Assembly: GCA_015228815.1 (NCBI GenBank)
Contig: JADGCV010000001.1
Span: 1 to 64,000 of the forward strand
DNA: 64,000 nucleotides
DNA from: Magnetococcales bacterium
GTDB taxonomy: Bacteria; Pseudomonadota; Magnetococcia; Magnetococcales; UBA8363
Direction of reading: 5' to 3'
Both the position numbers and the translations under genes were made by a program. Below are positions 1-9,604 of the stretch, one piece after another. Numbering within the stretch: the first letter of the stretch is position 1; every line of letters begins with the position of its first letter. The notes beneath the pieces were generated by a model. That model saw only the letters and a program-made list of their open reading frames with translations. It was not told the origin of the DNA and made no database searches.

Positions 1-40
1 GGAAATTCGCTTCGGGTGAAATGGCGCGTGGAAAATCAAA

Positions 41-171
41 AGAAAAATCAAAACCCTGGGGGCAATCCCCCAGACCCCTTTTTTCTTTCAATAATTAAAC
101 CTGTAAGGTACCTGGGCAGTTACCTTTTTTTTCAATAATCCTGAACCGGAGAGGATACCCAGGCAGTCACC
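41..171 (-). repeat. Dispersed intergenic repeat, copy A
   Basis: This gene-free stretch holds a hairpin at 56-73 (stem CTGGGGG/CCCCCAG, loop CAAT). An ACCCC and T-rich tail with the text TTTCAATAATT follows, and then an 18-bp core at 107-124 (GGTACCTGGGCAGTTACC). A degenerate second core lies at 153-171. Read on the minus strand the block is clearly homologous to 9605-9720, and its core is identical in reverse complement to 31342-31359. The hairpin plus T-run resembles a Rho-independent terminator reading rightward, but the same unit also occurs upstream of divergent genes. A dispersed repeat family is therefore the safer description. Bases 1-40 and 172-227 show nothing else. Confidence 0.65.
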
Positions 172-227
172 AATGGTTTATTGTCCCAGAAATTCTCACC
201 GGGCTTTAACCATTCTCTTCTCTTTCA

Positions 228-1400
228 TCAGCGCCATGGGCCGCGGTAGCCGCGCCAGTCGAAGAGTTCATCTTCCGGTGCGCGATAAGGGTCATATACC
301 GAAGGATAACGGGAATCACCTCCTCGCCACCCATCCCGGGGGCGAAACCAGTCCGAACCCGAGGACGGCCATCCCGGAACAGGCATTCCCCAGTTCCCGA
401 CACCCGGATTGACCCAATCCGTACCGCCATTCCATGAAAAAGAGCCACCGGACCGGGAAGTATTTCCCGCATCCCGACCCACCCGGTCCGATTCGTCACC
501 ATACCGCGACCACCCGGTCCCCGACCTTCCCCCGATATCGGACCGTTCAGTAGCCATTCGACCCTCGTACCGTTCCGCCCCCTCGCCGCCATTCCAGCCC
601 GTCCCCCAGGATCCGTCATCCCCCTGGACGCCCGAACGGCCCGCGCCATATCCGGGAGAAAACCCGAACGCATCCGGACGTTGCCCACCTCCCCACGATT
701 GCCCAACACCTCCCGGGCCACCACGATCACCAACCCAACCCGACCGACCCCCTTCGTCGTACCCTCGTCTCCCTTCATCGGAGGGAACATTCGCCCCCGA
801 ACCCTGGCGGCGCAGAAAATAGGGATCAATTTCGCGCCGCGGATCCAGAGTCTCGGGGTCGGAGTATCCATCCGTCGCCCCACCCCGTTCAACCCCCCCA
901 TAAGACCCGGAGGAACCGTTGCCGCTGCCCTGGCCCGACCCACGTTCCGGACCGAAACCACGATCCTCGCCCATCCTGGAATCGTAGCCCGACCGGCCCA
1001 CCCCTGGGTCCTGTCCCCTGCTCAAGCCATCATCGGCATTTTGAAACTCCGGAGGGGGATCCCAATAACGGCTCCCACCCGGATAACCCCATCCATCACC
1101 CCGTGCCGCGCCTGCCTTTCCACCCGCTCCTTGCGACGGAACATCGCGCCAGGAAAGCGGAGAAGATCCGTTCCCCGATTTCCCCGAATCGACAGTCGTA
1201 CCCGTGAACGGGGACACCGACCCGACCGCTGGGCCAGAAGTTGAAAAAATACGTGGACCCGACGCGGCATCGGAAGCGTCAACCATCGTTCCCGACCCAT
1301 CCACCTGGATAAACGATGCCCCCGCCACACCAGGCGAAGGATTCAGTACGAACACCACCCAGGCGCCCAAAACTACGTTCCCGAGGGAAAAATGGCGCAT
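228..1400 (-). CDS. Secreted Gly/Ser/Asp/Arg-rich low-complexity protein
   Basis: The 390-residue protein has a clear N-terminal signal peptide: a hydrophobic stretch, then PSPGVAGA with probable cleavage around residues 26-28. The rest is low-complexity sequence rich in Gly, Ser, Asp, Arg and aromatic residues. No enzymatic domain is recognisable and the C-terminus ends in an aromatic/basic run. ATG at 1400 is chosen because AGGAG sits five bases upstream. The codon overlaps the stop of the RND permease (TGATG), so translation is probably coupled; a GTG at 1403 is the alternative. It is the last gene of an RND adaptor-permease operon, so a periplasmic or cell-surface role linked to that pump is possible but unproven. 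The composition suggests a disordered or matrix-like protein. Confidence 0.7.
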   Translation of the reverse strand: MRHFSLGNVVLGAWVVFVLNPSPGVAGASFIQVDGSGTMVDASDAASGPRIFSTSGPAVGSVSPFTGTTVDSGKSGNGSSPLSWRDVPSQGAGGKAGAARGDGWGYPGGSRYWDPPPEFQNADDGLSRGQDPGVGRSGYDSRMGEDRGFGPERGSGQGSGNGSSGSYGGVERGGATDGYSDPETLDPRREIDPYFLRRQGSGANVPSDEGRRGYDEGGRSGWVGDRGGPGGVGQSWGGGQRPDAFGFSPGYGAGRSGVQGDDGSWGTGWNGGEGAERYEGRMATERSDIGGRSGTGWSRYGDESDRVGRDAGNTSRSGGSFSWNGGTDWVNPGVGNWGMPVPGWPSSGSDWFRPRDGWRGGDSRYPSVYDPYRAPEDELFDWRGYRGPWR

Positions 1401-4400
1401 CACGACTCCTCGCCGGTTCCTTCGCCCTGGGCCTTCATCTTCAAACGAATGCCACGGCGTCCGCCCGAACCACCATGAGTTTTCGCACGAACCGACCGGG
1501 AAACCATCACCCCGGAAGACTCGTCGCCCATCTTCTTGACCGTTTGAACCGCCACCTCCCTCCCCGTTTCCACAGGAGCGATCCCGGCAAGAAACGCCGA
1601 TGCCGCGCCTTCATCCTCCGAAACGGTTTCGTGTTCCAAGACGGAAGCATCACTATCCCCCGCCTTGATTTTCAAGACCACTTCCTCTTCAACGGGTGGC
1701 ACCGGACCCACGGCTTCCTCTTCAACGGGTGGCACCGGACCCACGGCTTCTTCAACGGGTGGCACCGGACCCACGGCTTCTTCAACGGGTGGCACCGGAC
1801 CCACGGCTTCCTCTTCAACGGGTGGCACCGGACCCACGGCTTCCTGGGAAATCATCACTTCCGCGGTTCCGATCGCCGGAGACCCCGCCTCTCGATCCGC
1901 ATCTTTACCAACAGATTCCCCCGCACCCCCGGTTTTCGACACATCCGCCGCATCCGAAACTTGGACAAGGTCAGGTCGATCGGGTTCCCCACGGTACGAC
2001 AAAGAGGCCGCATCCCCAAGAACCGGTGAAGATTCCTGGACAGAGGCACCCCCCTGATCAAGGACAGGAGGCCATTGGGATTCGGGCCGCGATGCCGCCA
2101 TGGCCTCTTCCACAACCGTTGTCACGACGGTCCCGGCGGGTGTTTCTCCTCCAGCCGCGGACGCCACGGTGGCGGAAGGACGGGATTTGCGTCCCTGGTT
2201 TCGTCCCCGACCGGAACGTCCCCCCTTTTGTGTATCGTCACGAGCCACATCCTTGCTGGCGACGATCTGGCGAATTTCATTCTTGACCCGGGTATAGGCT
2301 TCCTTGTCCTCGACCGGCGGTGGCAAATCGGGGTCGCACGCCCCCCCGGCCCGGGCCTGGGACATTCCCTCGGCTCCAGGGATGAACCCACGAACCTCTG
2401 GATGAACGAAGGCATTCTGCGCCGTCACGCACCCCAGAGGAATGACCAGCAAAGTCAGAAGTGTCGAGACCAGGGCGCCGAACAGCAGGGAAATCGCCAT
2501 GCCCTGGAAGATGAAGTCGCCAAGGATCACGCTCGAACCCGCGACCAGGGCAAAGGCGGTGATCAAAATCGGTCGCGTCCTCGCCTTGCACGACAGGATG
2601 ACCGCATCCCGAACCGGGACGCCCTTGAGGATCTCCTGTTGGGCAAAATCGACCAGAAGAATCGAGTTGCGCACGATGATCCCCGCCAGGGCGATAAAAC
2701 CGATCATCGAGGTGGCGGTGAATTTGGCGTTCAGGAGCCAATGCCCCGGAATGATCCCAAGCAGCGTCAGGGGAATGGGAGCCATGATGATGGCCGGCAG
2801 GGTGAAGTTGCCGAACTCCCACACCACCAGCATGTAAATCAGAATCAAGGCGGCGCCGAAGGCCATCCCCATGTCGCGGAACGTTTCGTAGGTCACGGTC
2901 CACTCGCCGGTCCATTCAAACCCCGACTGGCTGTAACTTTCCGGTGGACCGAAATATTCCCCCGACATGACCACCCCATCGGGAGTCTTGTAACGTTCAA
3001 GTTTCTCTTCGATCTCCGACATGCCGTAAATCGGGGCATCCAGACGTCCCGTCACTTCGCCCGTCACGAACTCGACCGGACGCAAATCCTTGTGGTAGAT
3101 GATCGGGTCCTGGACATCCTTGACGAATCGTCCCAACTCGCCCAGGGGGACCGCCGTCCCCTCGGGTGTCGCGATGGGCAGATCGCCCATGCTGGACACC
3201 TTGGAACGGATTTCCAGGGGGACCTGAAGAACGATGTAGGTCGGCTCCAGAATGCTGCCCCCCTTGACATCCCCCAGTTGCGCCCCACCCATCGCCATCG
3301 ACAGATTGCGGTTGATGGCGTCCACCGAAATCCCCCGCCGGACCGCCTTTTCGGTATCGACCTCGAATCGCCAGAATTCATAGGATTGCTGAATGTAGTT
3401 ATCCACATCGACGATACTTTCGGCCTCCTCGAAAAACCGGGTCATCTGCTCGGCCACCTGACGCCGGACGGCGGCAGTGGGACCCGTCACCTCGGCGACG
3501 ACCGATTGCAACACCGGCGGTCCGGGAGGCATTTCCACAACCTGAATTTTCGCCCCCATTTTCCGGGCATAGGGCGTCAGGATTTCACGAGTGGCCACCG
3601 CCAGATCATGGCTGGTACGCTGCCGATCCCGCTTGTGCAGCAACTGCACCTGGATGTCCGCCTCCCAGGAATTGCGCCGCATGTAGTAATGACGCACCAT
3701 GCCGTTAAAGTTGAAGGGCGATGCGGTGCCGACGTAGGTCTGAAGGGCGGTGACCTCGGGGATTTTTTCCCGGATCATTTCGGTCATGCGGTTGGCGACA
3801 TTCACCGTCCGCGGCAAGGCGGTCCCCTCGGGCATGTTGATGACGACGTTGAATTCCGGCTTGTTGTCGAGCGGCAGGATCTTCACCGTCACGTCGGTGG
3901 TATAGAACAGCAACATCGAACCGAAAAATCCCGCCACCAGGAGGGCCAGAAAGGCGAACCCCTTGACCGGACTGTCGAGAAGGCTGGGAATGATCCACCG
4001 GTAGAACCGTTCGAGGCGCTCGGTGCTCTGATGTTCTTTTTCCGAATGGATATGCAGCGAACGCATGCTCGGTTTGATCAACTGGGCGAGCCACGGGGTG
4101 AAGATGAAAGCGGCAAACAACGAAAAAAGCATCGCCACCGATCCCAACGCCGGAATCGGTTCCATGTATGGTCCCATCATCCCCCGGACGAACCCCATCG
4201 GCAACAGGGCGGCGATCACGGTAAAGGTGGCCAGGATGGTCGGATTGCCGACCTCGCGCACTGCGTCGATGGAAATCAAATGGCAACACTGGTCTTCCAT
4301 CAGCCAGCGGCGATAGATGTTCTCGACCACGACGATGGCGTCGTCCACCAGGATTCCGATCGAGAAAATCAGCGCGAACAGCGACACCCGATCGATGGTA

Positions 4401-5662
4401 TATCCCAGGATCAAGGCGGCGAAGACCGTCATCAGGATCACCACCGGGATGACCACCAGGGTCACGATGGCCGGTTTGAACCCCAGGGAATACCAGACCA
4501 GGAGCGTCACCGCCATGGTGGCGATGAACAGCTTGAACAGCAGTTCGTTCACCTTTTCGTTGGCGGTTTCGCCATAGTTGCGGGTGACCGACACATGAAC
4601 ATTGTTGGGGATGAGGTGCCCCTTCAATTCCTCGACCTTGTTCAAGACGCCATTGGCTACCGATACACCGTTGGAACCTTTCTTTTTGGCGATGGCCAGG
4701 GTGACCGCCGGTACCCCGTTGGCCGGAGGGGTATCCCCCTTGTAGGCGGGACCGGTGGTATAGGTCACCATCTGCCGGGTCTCCTCGGGTCCCGAGAAGA
4801 CCTGGGCCACGTCACGAACATAGACCGGAGACTCGAACCGCGTCCCCACCATCAACCGCGACACATCCTGGGCACTCTTGAGAAAGGATCCGGTATAGAC
4901 CGTGAATCCCTGGTCGCCGCTCTCCAAATGGCCGATCCCCTGCTCGCTGTTGGCGGTCTTGATGGTCTGGGCGATCTGGTCCAGGCTGATCCCGAACCCC
5001 GACAACCGTTCCGGAAACACCTCCACCCGAATCTGTTCCGCCCGTCCACCGACAATGAATCCCTGACTGGTGTTTTCGACCTGCTTGATCTGTTGCAGGA
5101 CATCCAGGGACAGCGCCCGCAGGGCGCTGTCGTTGACATCCTCCGACCACAGGGTCAACGTCACGATCGGGACATCATCCACCGCCTTGGGCTTGACCAG
5201 AGGCGGCATCACCCCGGGAGGAACCTTGTCCATGTTGGATTCGATCCGATCGTAGAGCTTGACCAGCGATTCCTCCATGTCCTGACCCACATCATATTCG
5301 ACGGTGATCATCGCCTGACCGCGCATCGAGGCGGAATAGACATGTTTGACCCCGGAAATCTCGCTCATGATCCGTTCGAGCGGATCGGTGACCAACGTTG
5401 CCACCTGTTCCGAAGAAGCTCCGGGATACTGGACGAAAATGTCCACCATCGGGACCGAGATCTGCGGATCCTCCTGCCTGGGCGTCAGGAACAATCCCAT
5501 CACCCCCATCGCCAGACACGCAAACAAAAACAACGGCGACAGCGGTGAATGGATGAATGCCTTGGCCATCGTGCCGGCCACGCCAAGATTGTGGTACGGC
5601 CCTTCCATTTTTTCAGGTGGAGGGGGCAACATGTTACCTTTGGAATTGGAGGCTTTGGTCAT
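1400..5662 (-). CDS. RND efflux permease (AcrB/HAE1-type) with long repetitive C-terminal tail
   Basis: This is an inner-membrane proton-driven RND transporter, about 1420 residues from the ATG at 5662. Family members usually have 1020-1100. The first ~1120 residues show the standard layout: an N-terminal transmembrane helix, a porter domain, a TM4 motif with two adjacent aspartates (GILVDDAIVVVEN) used for proton relay, and a second half repeating the plan. The final ~300 residues are an Ala/Glu/Pro/Val-rich cytoplasmic extension containing five tandem copies of a GPVPPVEE(E)AV unit (DNA 1687-1845). The start before TKASNSKGN is chosen over upstream in-frame codons, although the ribosome site is modest. 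The gene follows its adaptor (5832-7061) and overlaps the secreted protein downstream. Substrate cannot be told from sequence, and no outer-membrane factor gene lies nearby. Confidence 0.9.
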   Translation of the reverse strand: MTKASNSKGNMLPPPPEKMEGPYHNLGVAGTMAKAFIHSPLSPLFLFACLAMGVMGLFLTPRQEDPQISVPMVDIFVQYPGASSEQVATLVTDPLERIMSEISGVKHVYSASMRGQAMITVEYDVGQDMEESLVKLYDRIESNMDKVPPGVMPPLVKPKAVDDVPIVTLTLWSEDVNDSALRALSLDVLQQIKQVENTSQGFIVGGRAEQIRVEVFPERLSGFGISLDQIAQTIKTANSEQGIGHLESGDQGFTVYTGSFLKSAQDVSRLMVGTRFESPVYVRDVAQVFSGPEETRQMVTYTTGPAYKGDTPPANGVPAVTLAIAKKKGSNGVSVANGVLNKVEELKGHLIPNNVHVSVTRNYGETANEKVNELLFKLFIATMAVTLLVWYSLGFKPAIVTLVVIPVVILMTVFAALILGYTIDRVSLFALIFSIGILVDDAIVVVENIYRRWLMEDQCCHLISIDAVREVGNPTILATFTVIAALLPMGFVRGMMGPYMEPIPALGSVAMLFSLFAAFIFTPWLAQLIKPSMRSLHIHSEKEHQSTERLERFYRWIIPSLLDSPVKGFAFLALLVAGFFGSMLLFYTTDVTVKILPLDNKPEFNVVINMPEGTALPRTVNVANRMTEMIREKIPEVTALQTYVGTASPFNFNGMVRHYYMRRNSWEADIQVQLLHKRDRQRTSHDLAVATREILTPYARKMGAKIQVVEMPPGPPVLQSVVAEVTGPTAAVRRQVAEQMTRFFEEAESIVDVDNYIQQSYEFWRFEVDTEKAVRRGISVDAINRNLSMAMGGAQLGDVKGGSILEPTYIVLQVPLEIRSKVSSMGDLPIATPEGTAVPLGELGRFVKDVQDPIIYHKDLRPVEFVTGEVTGRLDAPIYGMSEIEEKLERYKTPDGVVMSGEYFGPPESYSQSGFEWTGEWTVTYETFRDMGMAFGAALILIYMLVVWEFGNFTLPAIIMAPIPLTLLGIIPGHWLLNAKFTATSMIGFIALAGIIVRNSILLVDFAQQEILKGVPVRDAVILSCKARTRPILITAFALVAGSSVILGDFIFQGMAISLLFGALVSTLLTLLVIPLGCVTAQNAFVHPEVRGFIPGAEGMSQARAGGACDPDLPPPVEDKEAYTRVKNEIRQIVASKDVARDDTQKGGRSGRGRNQGRKSRPSATVASAAGGETPAGTVVTTVVEEAMAASRPESQWPPVLDQGGASVQESSPVLGDAASLSYRGEPDRPDLVQVSDAADVSKTGGAGESVGKDADREAGSPAIGTAEVMISQEAVGPVPPVEEEAVGPVPPVEEAVGPVPPVEEAVGPVPPVEEEAVGPVPPVEEEVVLKIKAGDSDASVLEHETVSEDEGAASAFLAGIAPVETGREVAVQTVKKMGDESSGVMVSRSVRAKTHGGSGGRRGIRLKMKAQGEGTGEES
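1687..1845 (-). repeat. Tandem repeat inside the RND permease gene (5 units of 30-33 bp)
   Basis: Five near-identical units of 30 or 33 bp encode repeated GPVPPVEE(E)AV segments in the C-terminal tail of the RND permease. Units differ mainly by one extra glutamate codon, and the reading frame is preserved throughout. The DNA identity implies recent expansion, so copy number probably varies between strains. Confidence 0.9.
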
Positions 5663-5831
5663 GGTCCCTGGTTGCACGAAAATTGAAGGTGTATGAACGT
5701 CAAAATAAAAACCTCTGGGAATCGAATTTCCAACCCCCACGAAAGAATCGGGGGCCATCAACATCCTGGCGATAGGACCCCGAATTCATCCTTTCTTTTT
5801 TCAAATGATCGTCCAGCATCGATCCGCAGGA

Positions 5832-7061
5832 TCAAGGCTGTTTCATTCCTTCCCTGTCCGGAAGCTCCTTGCCCTGAGGATCCCATCCGCCGATCATGCC
5901 GGCGGGCGGTTCGGCAAAGATCCGTTCCCCGGCCTGAAGTCCCGACAACACACTCACCGAATTCATTTCGACCAGTCCACCCAGACGGATCATGCGCAAT
6001 TCCGGTTCCTTTCCCTGGATGGCGACCAGAACCGCCGGCAGGGACCCCCGCCAGATCACCGCGGTTTTGGGAATTGTCGGATGGTTGCGCACCGGGGTGG
6101 TGATGTCGGGAATCATCACCTCGGCATACATTCCCGGGCCTGCGGGTGAACCTTCGGCCAGATCGAGTTTCACCGTCACCGTGTGCCGTTGCGGATCGGC
6201 CATCGGGAACACCTGGGCGACCCGTGTTTCCGCCTCGACCCCACCGACATCGAGCCGGGCGGGAATCGACATTCCCTTCTTGATTCCGGGCATGAGCCGG
6301 GCAGGGATGTCCACCTTGATCTGAAGATGGCGCGTATCGGCGAAACCGAGCAGTGGCATCCCCGGCTGAACCGTGTCGCCGACTTCGATGTGCTTGGCGA
6401 CGATCACTCCGGCGAAGGGGGCGATGGAACGGGTATCGCGCAATTTGGCTTCCAGTTCTTCCAGTGCCGCCTGCGCCTGGGTCAGGGCATAGCGGGCCTG
6501 ATCGATCTGGGTCCCCTGGGCATAGATCTGGGCGCGGCGGGTCAGTTCGGGATTGTCCACCCCGACCATATCGGACAGGGGACGGGTCACCACCCGGTCG
6601 AACATGCGCGGCATGTCCATCCCCATGTTGTCCGAGGCCATGCTCGAACCGGAATAGACCTGGCGGGTATACTGCACCCGGGCGTTGCGCCAGTTGGCGG
6701 AGGCGGTCGCCAACGCCGCCTGGGCCGACCGATGCTTGGCCAGGAGGTCATCGTCGTCCAGTGCGACCAGGATCAATCCCTTCTTGAACCAATCGCCTTC
6801 CTTGCCGGCGACATACTCGACCCGTCCGGGCATCTGCGCGGCGAAGGAGACCTCACGATAGGGGACCACCGTCCCCCCCAGGGTGGTGGTGGCGCCGATC
6901 GTCGCCTCCTCCACGACGATGATCCGCGGTTCCACGGAGGCAGGCCCGACCGCGTCACCGTTCGCGCTTCCCCCCTCGGCGGCGGCCCACGGCACGACAG
7001 GCCGGATCACCCAGGCCGCGAGGGCCAGCGACAACGCCATCAATGTGATCAATTTCCTCAT
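5832..7061 (-). CDS. RND efflux periplasmic adaptor (membrane fusion protein)
   Basis: The 409-residue protein starts at MRKLITL, with GAGGTGG eight bases upstream, and carries a signal peptide ending near WAAAEG. It has the order expected of HlyD/AcrA-type adaptors. A first half-lipoyl segment (SFAAQMPGRV..KEGDWFKKG) is followed by a coiled-coil hairpin with Ala/Gln-rich heptads. The second lipoyl half (SIAPFAGVIVAKHIEVGDTV) and beta-barrel/membrane-proximal regions come next. It would bridge the inner-membrane pump encoded downstream (1400-5662) to an outer-membrane channel in the periplasm. The pair is separated by about 170 bases. The substrate is unknown. Confidence 0.9.
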   Translation of the reverse strand: MRKLITLMALSLALAAWVIRPVVPWAAAEGGSANGDAVGPASVEPRIIVVEEATIGATTTLGGTVVPYREVSFAAQMPGRVEYVAGKEGDWFKKGLILVALDDDDLLAKHRSAQAALATASANWRNARVQYTRQVYSGSSMASDNMGMDMPRMFDRVVTRPLSDMVGVDNPELTRRAQIYAQGTQIDQARYALTQAQAALEELEAKLRDTRSIAPFAGVIVAKHIEVGDTVQPGMPLLGFADTRHLQIKVDIPARLMPGIKKGMSIPARLDVGGVEAETRVAQVFPMADPQRHTVTVKLDLAEGSPAGPGMYAEVMIPDITTPVRNHPTIPKTAVIWRGSLPAVLVAIQGKEPELRMIRLGGLVEMNSVSVLSGLQAGERIFAEPPAGMIGGWDPQGKELPDREGMKQP

Positions 7062-7169
7062 GGAACAAACCACCTCGCACACAACGATGACGGACAACAG
7101 CCGTGGCGGATCACGGAATGGCCCCGACACATTCACCATGGAACGTGTCGGGGTCCGATCGATTCCCCG

Positions 7170-7565
7170 TCACACCCGCCCCATCACCGAGAAGGATTTG
7201 ATGAACGGCGCCGCCATGCGCGGATCCTTGATCATGGCGCCGTAATCGCCCACGTTGAACTTGAGCTTGCGCGAGGTATAGGCCATTCCCAGACCCATCA
7301 TGCCGATTCCCTTGGAAATCCACTTTTCCCAGTTGGCCTTGCTGGCCCGCAGATCCCAGTTGACGGTTTCCCCGTTGTAGGCGCCGCTCTGGACGACCTT
7401 CCCCTTCTGCACCACGATCACCCCGATGGGCTTGTCATCCCCCTCGAACCCATAGGCGATGGTCGAGTTGAAGTCGATCTCTGCCAGGGCATCGGAAAGT
7501 TCCTTTTCCTTGTTCCATTCTTCCTGAAAACGAACCATCCATCCCGCGGAAAACAATTCGGCCAT
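7170..7565 (-). CDS. SCP2-like sterol/lipid-binding domain protein
   Basis: This small soluble protein of 131 residues has no signal peptide or membrane segment. The start at MAELFSAG is supported by AGGAG six bases upstream. Features that resemble the SCP2 (sterol carrier protein 2) fold are an N-terminal helix (RFQEEWNKEKEL), a beta-rich middle (TIAYGFEGDDKPIGVIVVQ, then GKVVQSGAY) and a C-terminal hydrophobic helical part with KFNVGDYGAMIK. Such proteins bind acyl chains or other hydrophobic ligands. It precedes the RND adaptor on the same strand by 108 bases, so it may be co-transcribed. The family assignment rests on overall pattern rather than a signature motif. Confidence 0.6.
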   Translation of the reverse strand: MAELFSAGWMVRFQEEWNKEKELSDALAEIDFNSTIAYGFEGDDKPIGVIVVQKGKVVQSGAYNGETVNWDLRASKANWEKWISKGIGMMGLGMAYTSRKLKFNVGDYGAMIKDPRMAAPFIKSFSVMGRV

Positions 7566-7787
7566 TTCTGCTCCTTTTCCTGTCGTCAGATAAGTTACAC
7601 ACGCACCTTGCAAATGGATCCTTCCGACGCGCCGTGCGACCTGCCGCGCCCCTTTGTTTTATTAATTATTTCAAACATTCCCTCACCGACCCGAAAGCGA
7701 TTCACCATACCTCATCACAGGCGGTTTGACAATCCCGAACTTCCCCGCCGCGGTCAAAAAGTACCTCATTCGGATGGCGCCCGGAAT

Positions 7788-8585
7788 TCAAACGATGATA
7801 CGCCGCCGCACCAGGAAAACGGCCAGGATGAAGGAAACGAGGGCATAGGCCCCGATCACCGCCAGATGTATCGCCGCGGCCTCGGGGAGGGTACCGGTCG
7901 CCAGGGGGCGCAGCAATGCCACGACATGAGTCAACGGCAACAGCGTCACCAGGGATTGAACGAACGAAGGGAGCGCGGTCACGGGATAGAAGACGCCGCA
8001 GAAAAGAAACATCGGCGTCGTGACCAGCGTAAAATAGTAGAGGAAAAAATCGTACCCCGGTGAAATCGCCGTCACCACCATGGCCATGGCGCCGAAGGCG
8101 ATCCCCGAAAGGAGCACCACCGACAACGCCGCCAGCGCCCCGCTCGGGGAAAAGGCGCCGAGTCCGACCCCGACGGCGAGAATGGCCACCCCCGAAAACA
8201 GGGAGCGCGTTGCCGACCAGGCCACTTCGCCCGCGACCACGTCGGCGACCCTCAAGGGGGTCGCCAGCATGGCGTGAAAGGTGTTCTGCCGCGTCATGCG
8301 GGTGAACCCGCCGTAGACCGCCTCGAAGGTAGCGGAATTCATGCTGTTGCCGGCGAGGATTCCCGAGGCCAGGTAGACCAGATAATCCATCTCGCCGATC
8401 GAACCGACGAAACGTCCCAACCCGTATCCCAGTCCCAGAAGGTACAGAAACGGCTCCCCGAGGCTCCCCGCGAGCGATGCCGCCGCCGTTTTCCGCCAGA
8501 CCATGAAATGACGCAGCCAGACCTGGACAAAACCCGCCGATGGGACGATCCCATGGATGCCGATGGCCTGGATTTCCCGATTCAT
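7788..8585 (-). CDS. ABC-2 type exporter permease (NodJ-like)
   Basis: This 265-residue integral membrane protein has about six hydrophobic helices and the layout of the NodJ/DrrB branch of ABC-2 permeases. An amphipathic N-terminus is followed by FLYLLGLGYGLG, a cytoplasmic segment ending in ATPLRVADVV, and late helices around GVFYPVTALP. The start at MNREIQ overlaps the stop of the ATPase gene by ATGA, so the two are translationally coupled. With the ATPase it should form an exporter for a lipid, polysaccharide or lipo-oligosaccharide. NodIJ relatives exist in many non-nodulating proteobacteria, so a nodulation role is not implied. Confidence 0.88.
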   Translation of the reverse strand: MNREIQAIGIHGIVPSAGFVQVWLRHFMVWRKTAAASLAGSLGEPFLYLLGLGYGLGRFVGSIGEMDYLVYLASGILAGNSMNSATFEAVYGGFTRMTRQNTFHAMLATPLRVADVVAGEVAWSATRSLFSGVAILAVGVGLGAFSPSGALAALSVVLLSGIAFGAMAMVVTAISPGYDFFLYYFTLVTTPMFLFCGVFYPVTALPSFVQSLVTLLPLTHVVALLRPLATGTLPEAAAIHLAVIGAYALVSFILAVFLVRRRIIV

Positions 8586-9502
8586 GAACCTTCTCCAAGA
8601 TCGTGACCGGTCAAACGCAGGAACACATCCTCCAGGTTGGCGGGACGAAGAATGCAGGAGACCCCTTCGTGCCGGGCCACGCGGGAACGAAACGATTCCA
8701 GATCCGATCCATGGGCATGCCAGGTATCCCCGACCTGCTCCAACCGCCCTGGAATCGGGGCAAACCCCGCCGGGTCGGGAAGGCCGCTTCGGGACCAGAT
8801 TTCCAGGACCTCCGGTTCGACATGACGGGCGATGAGGGTTTCGGGGCTGCCCTGGTCGAGGATGCGCCCCTGATCGAGAATCAAAAGGCGGTCGCACAGA
8901 CGGGCCGCCTCTTCCATGTAGTGGGTGGTCAGCAGGAGGGTGACCCCCTGCTCCCTGAGACGGGCAAGCCTTTGCCAGATCAGATGCCGTGCCTGTGGAT
9001 CCAGACCGGTGGTCGGTTCGTCAAGAATGACGATGCTGGGCTGGGCCACCAGGGCCCGGGCGATCACGAGGCGGCGCATCATCCCTCCCGAAAGAATCCG
9101 TACCGGGGTATCGCGACGATCGCTCAACTGGGCAAATTCCAGCAACCGGTCCATCCGTTCCCGGCGTTCCGCCCTGGACAGTCCGAAATAGCGTCCGTAG
9201 ACCTCCAGATTTTCCGCCACGTCAAGATCGGTATCAAGGTTGTTGTCCTGGGGTACAATCCCCATCCGCGCCGCGATCCAGGGATCCTCGGGTCGCACGT
9301 CCCGCCCCAGAACTTCGAGGATTCCATCATCACGGGGTGTCAGACCGATGATCATCCGCATCGTCGTGCTCTTGCCCGCGCCGTTGGGACCCAAAAACCC
9401 GAAACATTCCCCCTGGCGGACCGAAAAATCGATCCCATCCACCACCAACCGTTCGCCGTAGCGCTTGGTCAGTCCGGAGGCACGGATGATCGTCGAGGTC
9501 AT
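8582..9502 (-). CDS. ABC transporter ATP-binding protein (NodI-like)
   Basis: The 306-residue ATPase energises the permease encoded by the next gene. It shows Walker A (GPNGAGKSTT), a Q-loop, the ABC signature (LSGGMMRRL), Walker B (SIVILDEPTTGLDP) and the H-loop histidine (LLLTTHYMEEA). The C-terminal ~80 residues form the extra domain seen in NodI/DrrA-type ATPases. Start MTSTIIRASG is chosen over a codon 24 residues upstream because the conserved domain begins right there and GGGAAG precedes it. The gene diverges from nnr across a repeat-containing intergenic region. Confidence 0.92.
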   Translation of the reverse strand: MTSTIIRASGLTKRYGERLVVDGIDFSVRQGECFGFLGPNGAGKSTTMRMIIGLTPRDDGILEVLGRDVRPEDPWIAARMGIVPQDNNLDTDLDVAENLEVYGRYFGLSRAERRERMDRLLEFAQLSDRRDTPVRILSGGMMRRLVIARALVAQPSIVILDEPTTGLDPQARHLIWQRLARLREQGVTLLLTTHYMEEAARLCDRLLILDQGRILDQGSPETLIARHVEPEVLEIWSRSGLPDPAGFAPIPGRLEQVGDTWHAHGSDLESFRSRVARHEGVSCILRPANLEDVFLRLTGHDLGEGS

Positions 9503-9604
9503 GAACACACTTCCCTTGGCGGTTGCGATGATGGAAAATGGCCGTATCTTGACGGGATGGCCCTTTGGACGCAACCCCCTTGCATCTGAAAATGAATAAC
9601 GGCC

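Noticed and set aside
1687-1845. Possible CRISPR-like array
   Set aside because: The repeats are head-to-tail without unique spacers and keep the reading frame of the RND permease, so they are a coding tandem repeat.
2075-5548. 1157-codon plus-strand open frame
   Set aside because: It lies entirely antisense to the RND permease and is rich in His/Arg/Gln/Asp without any domain, as expected of antisense frames in GC-rich DNA.
6183-8063. 626-codon plus-strand open frame
   Set aside because: It runs antisense across the RND adaptor, the SCP2-like gene and part of the ABC permease, with low-complexity composition and no ribosome site or motif.
7788-9502. Nodulation-factor exporter nodIJ in a symbiosis sense
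   Set aside because: The proteins are NodI/NodJ-like by family, but no other nod gene is present and these exporters are common in non-symbiotic proteobacteria.
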